Source of the DNA: an uncultured Methylobacillus sp.
GTDB lineage: Bacteria; Pseudomonadota; Gammaproteobacteria; Burkholderiales; Methylophilaceae
Direction: 5' to 3'
NCBI GenBank assembly: GCA_946478965.1
Contig: CAMLDQ010000053.1
Location: 1 to 14,162, forward strand
DNA: 14,162 bases
Numbering within the stretch: position 1 is the first letter of the stretch; each line of letters starts with the position of its first letter. Made by a program: the position numbers and the translations under genes. The notes under the pieces are model-generated. The model saw only the letters and a list, made by a program, of their open reading frames with translations. It had not been told where the DNA came from and did no database searches. Below, piece by piece: positions 7,673 through 14,162 of the stretch.

Positions 7673-7694
7673 CCCTCACCTTAATATGCGACAA
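7666..7694 (-). promoter_or_regulatory. Candidate promoter of the marC-nudJ-mnmA operon
   Basis: On the minus strand TTGTCG (7694-7689), a 17-base spacer and TACTAA (7671-7666). The expected start is near 7659, sixteen bases before the marC ATG and just before its AAGG site. Its -10 uses the same bases as the -10 of the divergent promoter. By eye only. Confidence 0.33.
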
Positions 7695-7699
7695 GGAGG
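7693..7699 (+). promoter_or_regulatory. Strong Shine-Dalgarno site of the DJ-1-like gene
   Basis: AAGGAGG lies six bases before the ATG at 7706 and is the closest match to the anti-SD consensus in the window. On the other strand the same bases overlap the -35 of the marC promoter. Confidence 0.75.
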
Positions 7700-7705
7700 G
7701 GCGTC

Positions 7706-8251
7706 ATGGCTTCGGCATTGATTCCGCTTGCATCAGGCTGCGAGGAACTGGAGGCCGTCACGGTCGTCGACATCTTACGCCGGGCGGGCGTGGAGGTCAC
7801 TACGGCCGGCCTGACGGAAGGCCCTGTGCGCGCGAGCCGGGGAACCGTACTGGTGCCCGACATGTCGCTGGATGAGGCCTTGCTGAGGGCTTACGATAGC
7901 GTGGTCTTGCCGGGTGGGATGCCGGGCGCCAGGCACCTTCGCGACGATGTGCGTATCCAGGCGTTGCTGAGCCGCATGACGGAGCAGGGCAAGCTGGTGG
8001 GGGCCATCTGTGCTGCTCCGATGGCTTTGCATGCTGCCGGTGTGCTGAATGGGCGGCGTGCGACCAGCTTCCCCGGCGTGCTTGATGTCTTGCCGGGCAC
8101 GCACCGCTATGAAACTGCCGCCGTTGTGGTCGATGGCAATGTCGTGACGTCCAGAGGGCCAGGTACGGCGATGGATTTTGCGCTGACACTGGCGGAATTG
8201 CTGGTGGGCAAGGCAAAGCGGGACGCGGTTGAGGCGGATTTGCAAAGATAG
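7706..8251 (+). CDS. yajL: DJ-1/PfpI superfamily protein, YajL-like
   Basis: Cytosolic protein of the DJ-1/ThiJ/PfpI superfamily, 181 residues. In E. coli the YajL branch is a stress-protective chaperone reported to repair glyoxal- or methylglyoxal-damaged proteins; that deglycase activity is debated. The protein aligns well with YajL: SGCEELEAVTVVDILRRAG (10-28) carries the conserved glutamate (E14). VVLPGGMPGA lies at 66-75. GAICAAPMAL holds the nucleophile C102 at the nucleophile elbow, and SRGPGTAMDFAL lies near the C-terminus. The start is fixed by AAGGAGG six bases upstream. It is first of a three-gene unit: maf follows after three bases. The symbol is by similarity to E. coli; older annotations would say thiJ. 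Confidence 0.87.
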   Translation: MASALIPLASGCEELEAVTVVDILRRAGVEVTTAGLTEGPVRASRGTVLVPDMSLDEALLRAYDSVVLPGGMPGARHLRDDVRIQALLSRMTEQGKLVGAICAAPMALHAAGVLNGRRATSFPGVLDVLPGTHRYETAAVVVDGNVVTSRGPGTAMDFALTLAELLVGKAKRDAVEADLQR

Positions 8252-8254
8252 ACT

Positions 8255-8842
8255 ATGAAGCCTTTGATTTATCTCGCCTCGCGTTCGCCGAGGCGCGGGG
8301 AGTTGCTGGGGCAGCTTGGTGTGCGGTTCGAGGTTTTCCCCTCCGATATCGATGAATCCGTACTCGGCGACGAGTCGCCAGAGCACTACGTACTGCGTCT
8401 GGCGGAGGCGAAAGCGCAGGTCTGCGTACAGCGATTGCAGGCAGAGGGGAAGTCATTGCGTCCAGTGCTGGCGGCGGATACGACGGTATGTATCGACGGC
8501 GTCATACTCGGCAAGCCGGAACATGATACGGAGGCGTGTGCCATGCTGCGGCGCATGGCGGATCGTTGGCATGCCGTGCACACTGCGGTAGCCGTCGCCG
8601 AGGGTAATCGGGTCGAAGTCGCTTTGTCCAGTACGCAGGTCGAAATGGCGCCGCTGACGGATGCGGAAATTGCTGCCTATGTCGCTACCGGCGAACCGCG
8701 CGACAAAGCAGGTGCGTATGGCATCCAAGGCCTGGCGGGAACCTTTATCCGCCGCATTGAAGGAAGTTATACCGGGGTAATGGGGCTACCGGTGTATGAA
8801 ACAGCGCAGTTGCTAAAAAAATTTGGAGTCCAGGTGCCGTGA
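8255..8842 (+). CDS. maf: Maf-family nucleoside triphosphate pyrophosphatase
   Basis: House-cleaning enzyme of the Maf/HAM1-like fold. It hydrolyses nucleoside triphosphates to monophosphate and pyrophosphate. The YhdE branch prefers dTTP, UTP and modified pyrimidines. Length 195 residues. Signatures are YLASRSPRRGELL (6-18) for substrate phosphate binding, LAADTTVCIDGVILGKP (72-88) with the catalytic D75, and GEPRDKAGAYGIQG near residue 150. Overexpression in other bacteria blocks septation, which is the origin of the name. It lies three bases after the DJ-1-like gene and overlaps rng by four bases (GTGA). maf-rng adjacency is conserved in E. coli, where both follow mreBCD; here mreBCD is absent and a DJ-1-like gene precedes. 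Confidence 0.93.
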   Translation: MKPLIYLASRSPRRGELLGQLGVRFEVFPSDIDESVLGDESPEHYVLRLAEAKAQVCVQRLQAEGKSLRPVLAADTTVCIDGVILGKPEHDTEACAMLRRMADRWHAVHTAVAVAEGNRVEVALSSTQVEMAPLTDAEIAAYVATGEPRDKAGAYGIQGLAGTFIRRIEGSYTGVMGLPVYETAQLLKKFGVQVP

Positions 8843-10287
8843 GCGAAGAAATATTGATCAATGTAACTCCACAGGAAACGCGCGTTGCCATCATGGAGCA
8901 GGGTGCGGTGCAGGAGTTGCATGTCGAGCGAAATACCTCCCTTGGCTTGGTCGGCAACATCTACAAGGGCCGGGTGTGCCGCGTGCTGCCCGGCATGCAG
9001 TCCGCGTTTGTCGAAATCGGTTTGTCGCGCGCGGCTTTTCTGCATATCGCCGATATCCTGGAATACGAGACCAATGCCGAAAAACCGATCCAGGATTTGC
9101 TGCACGAAGGCCAGACCATCATGGTGCAGGTCATCAAGGAGCCGATCGGCAGCAAGGGCGCGCGACTGACCACGCATATCAGTATCGCCGGGCGCTTTCT
9201 GGTCTATCTTCCACAGCAGGACCACATTGGTGTCTCGCAGCGCATCGAGGACGAAGCCGAACGTGAAATCCTGCGTGAACGTCTGCTGCGCCTGTTGCCG
9301 GAAAATCGCGTTGGCGGCTATATCATCCGCACCCTGGCGGAAACCGCCAGCGAAGCCGAACTGCGCGCCGATATCGAATATCTGCACAAGGTCTGGGCCA
9401 ACATCCAGGCCTCGAATGGTGAAACCACGGGCGGCTCGCTGGTGTATCAGGACCTGACCTTGCCGCTCAGGGTGCTGCGCGACGTGGTCAACGAGGAAAC
9501 CGATCGTATCCTGGTCGACTCCCGGGAAACCTACCAGAAAATGCTCGAATTCGCGCAAGGCTATGCCACTGCCGCGGTGGATCGCATCGAACATTACCAG
9601 GGCGAGCGGCCGCTGTTCGATCTCAACGGAATCGAGCAGGAGATAGAAAAAGCCTTGTCCCGCAAGGTCGAGCTGAAATCGGGCGGCTACCTGATTTTTG
9701 ACCAGACCGAGGCGCTGACGACCGTGGACGTCAATACCGGCGGTTTTGTCGGCGGCCGCACCCTGGCCGACACCATCTTCAAGACCAACCTGGAAGCCGC
9801 GCAGGCCATCGCCCGACAATTGCGGCTACGCAACCTGGGCGGCATCATCATTATCGATTTCATCGACATGGAAGAAGAGGCGCATCGCGAAGCGGTCCTG
9901 GAGGAGTTGATCAAGGCGGTGGCGCGTGACCGGGTGCGCGCGACCATCCACGGCTTCTCCGGCTTGGGGCTGGTGGAAATGACGCGCAAGCGCACCCGCG
10001 AGAGTCTGGCGCATATTCTCTGCGAGCCGTGCCCCGCTTGCCAGGGCCGGGGGGAATTGAAAACCGCGCAGACCGTTTGCTACGAAATCCTGCGCGAGCT
10101 GGTGCGGGAGGCGCGGCAGTTTAATGCGCGCGAATTCCGCGTGCTCGCATCTGAAAAAGTCATCGACCTGTTCCTGGATGAGGAATCGCAGAGCCTGGCG
10201 CAACTTTCCGACTTCATCGGCAAGCCGATCTCGCTGCAGGTGGAAAGCCAGTACGCGCAAGAGGCGTTCGATATCGTGCTGATGTAA
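8839..10287 (+). CDS. rng: Ribonuclease G
   Basis: Endoribonuclease of the RNase E/G family. It matures the 5' end of 16S rRNA and takes part in mRNA decay, cutting single-stranded AU-rich sites. Length 482 residues, against 489 in E. coli RNase G, and without the long scaffold tail of RNase E. The N-terminal S1 domain is interrupted as usual (VGNIYKGRVCRVLPGMQSAFVEIG, then KGARLTTHIS). The Mg-binding catalytic residues are D297 (DVNTGG) and D340 (IIIIDFIDM). The zinc-link CPAC (398-401) follows C395. RKRTRESL is near 383-390. The start is GTG, overlapping the maf stop (GTGA). Alignment of SEEILINVTPQETRVA with the E. coli N-terminus supports this start. GGAG lies ten bases upstream, a wide spacing. 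Confidence 0.96.
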   Translation: MSEEILINVTPQETRVAIMEQGAVQELHVERNTSLGLVGNIYKGRVCRVLPGMQSAFVEIGLSRAAFLHIADILEYETNAEKPIQDLLHEGQTIMVQVIKEPIGSKGARLTTHISIAGRFLVYLPQQDHIGVSQRIEDEAEREILRERLLRLLPENRVGGYIIRTLAETASEAELRADIEYLHKVWANIQASNGETTGGSLVYQDLTLPLRVLRDVVNEETDRILVDSRETYQKMLEFAQGYATAAVDRIEHYQGERPLFDLNGIEQEIEKALSRKVELKSGGYLIFDQTEALTTVDVNTGGFVGGRTLADTIFKTNLEAAQAIARQLRLRNLGGIIIIDFIDMEEEAHREAVLEELIKAVARDRVRATIHGFSGLGLVEMTRKRTRESLAHILCEPCPACQGRGELKTAQTVCYEILRELVREARQFNAREFRVLASEKVIDLFLDEESQSLAQLSDFIGKPISLQVESQYAQEAFDIVLM

Positions 10288-10307
10288 GAGTCTACTGAAT
10301 AGGCTCT
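10287..10307. terminator. Weak hairpin between convergent rng and dynamin-like genes
   Basis: AGAGTCT (10287-10293) can pair with AGGCTCT (10301-10307) across a seven-base loop, with one G-U pair. It begins at the last base of the rng stop and lies in the 26-base gap between the convergent genes. No T-run follows on either strand, so it is at best a poor intrinsic terminator. It may only block 3' exonucleases. Confidence 0.2.
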
Positions 10308-10313
10308 GAATCC

Positions 10314-12311
10314 TCAGGTGGTCAGTGGCGCTACACCCAGCGTGGGGCCGCCCGCGGTCGCGGCTGGGGGCGATGGTTGCGGAGCCGGGCTTCCCGCCCC
10401 TTGTGCGGCCTTGACCAGCACGAGCAGGATTTGGTCCAGGGCCGCGCTTTGCGTCTGCACCGTAGCCAGTTGTGCTTCTACTTCCGCGATGTTTTTCTGC
10501 AGCGCTTCCATGTTTTCATGGACGCTCATCAGCGATTCCGTGCGCTTGTCCAATTGTGTCTTGTGCTCGTTGATCTGTAGCTTGAGCGGCGAGAGCAGGC
10601 CTTTGAGCCAGTGGCCGGTTTCCTGTTTCGCTTTCTCGAATTCCCGACGAACCTGGGCCATCAAAGTGTAGAAAAACTTGCGAATGAGAAAATGCTTTTC
10701 CGTCATCACGTTGACCGGATCGGCACAGAATGCATCGGCCTGCTCCTGCAGGTGCAGCATGCCCTGATGGAACGCGCTCATGTCGAGCGTGGGGGCGGGC
10801 AGTTTTTCGAAGCCGTGCTTGGTGTGAAACAGCATGTAGAGTGCTTCCCCCATGTCGGTGAGTGCCTGAGCCTGGCTGCTGACTTTTTCGGCCATCTCGC
10901 CGGTCTCCTTGACCAGGCTTTTCATGCCCTGGTTGAGGCCGCGCGTGGTCCAGCTGTCGCCGATTTTCTGCTGACTTTTCTCCAGCATCCTGTCCAGCTG
11001 CGTCAGGCTCAACTGCTGCATGATGCTATCGCCCGTCTGCATGATGCGCTGATTGCCTTCATTGAAGGTGCGTACCGATTCCTCATACAGCTTGCGGTCT
11101 TCGGCGACCTTGGACAGCATGTCCTGCACGGCGTCGCGGTTCTGCCCGCGCAAGGATTCCAGCTCCGCAAGCTGGGCGCGTACGGCCAGCAAACGTTGCT
11201 GTATGGTTTTTCGTGAGGCCTTGACCATGTTGCCGACTTCGCTGACGATGGTTTTGCGCAGGATGTCATGCTTGGTTGCCACCACGCCTTGCGCCAGCAC
11301 CTGTTCGACGCGTTCGATCCCGCTGCGCTTGAGCAGATCGGCATCGTCCTTGACGCGGGCCACCAGGGCTTTCTGCGCTGAAATCGCGAACACATCGGCT
11401 GGCGGCAAGGCCAACTGGCGTGCCGTCGAGACCACCTGCGACTGGATCATGGCATTGATTTCCGCTTCGCTCTTGAGATCGTCCCAGAGGATGTCGATCT
11501 TATTGAGCAACGCCAGCTTGCGGCTGGTACGTTCGCGGATGTATTTGGTCCAGATGTCCATGTCCGATTTGGTCACGCCGGTATCCGTGGCGAGCAGGAA
11601 TATCACCGCATGGGCATTCGGAATGATACTGAGTGTGAGTTCCGGTTCCGTTCCCAGCGTGTTGAGGCCGGGGGTGTCAAGGATCACCAAGCCGCTCTTC
11701 AGCAGCGGGTGCGGGTAATTGATCATGGCATGGCGCCAGACCGGGATATCGACTTTGCCCTTGGTGCTGAGCATGTGCACCATGGTCGGATCCTGGTCGT
11801 CCCACAGGCCGAGGTTGCGCGCTTCTTCCAGCGTGACTTCCTTCTGCCGCACCAGCTCCTGCAGAGAGTCCTTCATGGTTTCGGCCGAGCTGGTGTCGAG
11901 CCGTAAACGTGTCCATGCCTTCGGTTCCATCTTCAGTACGGTGAGGCCGTCGTCGCGTTTGCGCGTCTCGATCGGGAGCAACCTGATGTAAGGCTCCTCG
12001 TCGGCATCCCAGAAAATTTCCGTCGGGCACATCGTGGTGCGACCGGCATCGCACGGCAGCAGGCGCAGTTTGAAGTCGGAAAAGAAAAGGGCGTTGATGG
12101 TTTCGGTCTTGCCTCGTGCGAATTCGGCGACGAAGGCGAGTACCAGCTTGTCGCGCTTAACCGCCTCCGCCATGTCGAACAGGCGCAAGTCCTGCAAGGC
12201 GTCGGATGCTCCGGTCTGATCCAGCCAGGCCCGGTAATCGGAAATGGCCTTTGCCAGTTGCTCCCGCCATTGCTGGAAATCGGATATTTGCTGTTCTAGC
12301 GATTTCGTCAT
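10314..12311 (-). CDS. Dynamin-like GTPase
   Basis: Large GTPase of the bacterial dynamin-like type, 665 residues. The GTPase domain covers about residues 45-340. The P-loop is AEFARGKTETIN (62-73), with Ala62 where the family consensus has the first Gly of GxxxxGK[ST]. The G2 threonines lie in GRTTMCPTE (90-98). G3 is LDTPGLNTLG (211-220) and G4 is NKID (270-273). The C-terminal half (about 355-640) is almost wholly helical with coiled-coil character, as expected for a dynamin stalk. It ends in a Pro/Ala/Gly-rich tail (about 635-665). No clear transmembrane helix is seen, so membrane contact would be peripheral. The ATG overlaps the yggU stop (ATGA) without a Shine-Dalgarno sequence. Family members remodel, fuse or repair membranes; the role of this one is unknown. 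CrfC-like proteins are an alternative relative. Confidence 0.85.
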   Translation of the reverse strand: MTKSLEQQISDFQQWREQLAKAISDYRAWLDQTGASDALQDLRLFDMAEAVKRDKLVLAFVAEFARGKTETINALFFSDFKLRLLPCDAGRTTMCPTEIFWDADEEPYIRLLPIETRKRDDGLTVLKMEPKAWTRLRLDTSSAETMKDSLQELVRQKEVTLEEARNLGLWDDQDPTMVHMLSTKGKVDIPVWRHAMINYPHPLLKSGLVILDTPGLNTLGTEPELTLSIIPNAHAVIFLLATDTGVTKSDMDIWTKYIRERTSRKLALLNKIDILWDDLKSEAEINAMIQSQVVSTARQLALPPADVFAISAQKALVARVKDDADLLKRSGIERVEQVLAQGVVATKHDILRKTIVSEVGNMVKASRKTIQQRLLAVRAQLAELESLRGQNRDAVQDMLSKVAEDRKLYEESVRTFNEGNQRIMQTGDSIMQQLSLTQLDRMLEKSQQKIGDSWTTRGLNQGMKSLVKETGEMAEKVSSQAQALTDMGEALYMLFHTKHGFEKLPAPTLDMSAFHQGMLHLQEQADAFCADPVNVMTEKHFLIRKFFYTLMAQVRREFEKAKQETGHWLKGLLSPLKLQINEHKTQLDKRTESLMSVHENMEALQKNIAEVEAQLATVQTQSAALDQILLVLVKAAQGAGSPAPQPSPPAATAGGPTLGVAPLTT

Positions 12312-12622
12312 AACTGGGCCAAAAGAATGTCCGGAGCGGCATTGGGATCCACGATCTCGACGACCTTGTGGCGCGCGTGCTCCCCGTGCTTCAGCTGCAC
12401 TTGCCGTTTACCGACTTTAAATGATTTTCTTAGAAAGTCCAATAACTTGTCGTTGGCCAGATGGTCTGTCGGCGGTGCGGCGACTTTGATCTTCAGGGCA
12501 CCGTCATGCAGGCCGGCCACCTCGGTACGATTGGCGTTGGGCTGGATATACAGATCCAGGGTCAGCAAGCGTCCCTCATTCTGGAGGCGGTACCAGCCGC
12601 CTTGCATGTCGTGGCCTGACAT
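12308..12622 (-). CDS. yggU: DUF167 protein, YggU family
   Basis: Small conserved protein of the DUF167/UPF0235 family, 104 residues from the chosen start. The family core is visible as LDLYIQPNANRTEVAGLHDGALKIKVAAPP, then NDKLLDFLRKSFKVGKRQVQL and GEHARHKVVEI, closely parallel to E. coli YggU. Function unknown. The open frame continues upstream to an ATG at 12664, but that part is the reading of the yggT 3' end in another frame and is unlike the family. ATG at 12622, four bases after the yggT stop, is preferred. ATG at 12607, with AGG seven bases upstream, is also possible. Its stop overlaps the start of the dynamin-like gene. Confidence 0.9.
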   Translation of the reverse strand: MSGHDMQGGWYRLQNEGRLLTLDLYIQPNANRTEVAGLHDGALKIKVAAPPTDHLANDKLLDFLRKSFKVGKRQVQLKHGEHARHKVVEIVDPNAAPDILLAQL

Positions 12623-12626
12623 CGGC

Positions 12627-13202
12627 CTAGAACAGGCGCAGCAATTGCTGCTCCAGCGGTGCAACCAGCAGCATCAGCAGCAGTTCGACGGCGATGAATA
12701 CCACCAGCGGCGTCAGGTCGACGCCGGCGGTATAGGGCATGTGGCGCCGGAGCGGGCGCAGGAAGGGCCGCGTCAGGCTGTCGAGCACGGGGGCCAGCGG
12801 CGTATGGGGATTCAGCCAGCTCATCACGGCAAGCAGTACCACCGCGTACAGCAGGATGTATAGCGTGTATTTGAAAATACCGAGCGCCGCTAGTGCCAGC
12901 AGGGCGAGATAGACTTGCGGATCGGCGACCAGCAGCGGGAAGTCATGCAGCCAGAGAATGGCCAGCTGCAGAATGATCTGCGTCAGCAGCGCCAACAGTA
13001 GCGAGGCCGTATCCAGCCAGCCCCAGGCGGGCACAACGCGCCGCAGCGGGCGTACCGCGAAATTGGTTAGCCCGACGACGGCTTGTGACAGCGGATTGTG
13101 AAACGGGGCACCGGTAAGCTGTAGCAGGCATCGCAGCAGGAATGCCACCGTCAGCAGTCCGAGTAAGGTTCCCAGCAGGAATTCCATCGCTTGTACGAAC
13201 AT
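12627..13202 (-). CDS. yggT: YggT-family membrane protein
   Basis: Inner-membrane protein of the YggT family (YlmG in Gram-positives and plastids), 191 residues. It has two copies of the family unit: a hydrophobic helix, a short RPLRRVVPAWG-type loop (about 51-61), then a second helix. The second copy carries SWLNPHTPLAPVLDSLTRPFLRPLRR. Family members are linked to cell division gene clusters, osmotic tolerance and, in plastids, thylakoid and nucleoid organisation; the molecular role is unclear. A TTG at 13208 is in frame, but ATG at 13202 has AAGG seven bases upstream and is chosen. It starts two bases after the proC stop. Confidence 0.93.
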   Translation of the reverse strand: MFVQAMEFLLGTLLGLLTVAFLLRCLLQLTGAPFHNPLSQAVVGLTNFAVRPLRRVVPAWGWLDTASLLLALLTQIILQLAILWLHDFPLLVADPQVYLALLALAALGIFKYTLYILLYAVVLLAVMSWLNPHTPLAPVLDSLTRPFLRPLRRHMPYTAGVDLTPLVVFIAVELLLMLLVAPLEQQLLRLF

Positions 13203-13204
13203 TG

Positions 13205-14162
<958 letters not shown>

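Noticed and set aside
7644..7694. TTG start adding 17 residues to the MarC-family protein
   Set aside because: The extension is polar and unlike the family, and ATG at 7643 has an AAGG at good spacing.
7206..7721. Plus-strand frame opposite marC
   Set aside because: Low-complexity Asp, Arg and Gln-rich translation that mirrors the hydrophobic segments of MarC; not a gene.
10287..10307. Hairpin after rng as a true bidirectional terminator
   Set aside because: Stem of only seven pairs including G-U, and no T-run on either strand. Kept as a low-confidence structure only.
12623..12664. N-terminal extension of the DUF167 protein from the ATG at 12664
   Set aside because: It would overlap yggT by 38 bases, and its Cys- and Ser-rich residues are unlike the family. 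The start four bases after yggT is simpler.

Overview
The window looks like a chromosomal core region of a betaproteobacterium. Best guess is Nitrosomonadales (Gallionella, Sideroxydans or Sulfuricella type), inferred from GC-rich coding sequence, the style of the acetolactate synthase (a TGEGSIQM thiamine-diphosphate site) and gene linkages typical of Proteobacteria. No mobile element, tRNA, rRNA, CRISPR array, prophage gene or clear horizontally acquired block was seen. Almost every base is coding, and no gap without a gene exceeds about 95 bases.

Layout, left to right. (1) Minus strand, 1-2122: ilvB-ilvH, the two acetolactate synthase subunits, with ilvH cut by the window edge. They have their own probable promoter and a short leader with no attenuator. 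(2) Minus strand, 2148-4771: nadC followed by an overlapping GspE/PulE-type secretion or pilus assembly ATPase. (3) Plus strand, 4819-5430: a YibF-like glutathione S-transferase, divergent from nadC across 47 bases that hold a perfectly palindromic -10 box. (4) Minus strand, 5427-7643: marC-like membrane protein, nudJ, mnmA. nudJ-mnmA is a known linkage, and mnmA converges on the transferase gene with overlapping stop codons. (5) Plus strand, 7706-10287: YajL/DJ-1-like protein, maf, rng. This unit is divergent from marC across 62 bases in which two predicted promoters share their -10 bases. (6) Minus strand, 10314-14162: yggS (cut), proC, yggT, yggU (DUF167) and a dynamin-like GTPase. All are packed with 4-base overlaps or gaps of 2-4 bases.

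Most genes are housekeeping: branched-chain amino acid synthesis, NAD synthesis, proline synthesis, PLP homeostasis, tRNA thiolation, nucleotide sanitation (Nudix, Maf) and RNA processing (RNase G). The least conventional item is the dynamin-like GTPase at the end of the yggS-proC-yggT-yggU cluster. It has an altered P-loop and a proline/alanine-rich tail, and its tight coupling suggests a membrane-linked role alongside the YggT membrane protein. The second item of note is the single secretion ATPase coupled to nadC with no pilus or secretion partner in view. No clearly new multi-gene system is evident. The findings are mostly architectural: shared divergent promoters, a possibly leaderless nadC mRNA, and coupled starts without Shine-Dalgarno sequences.
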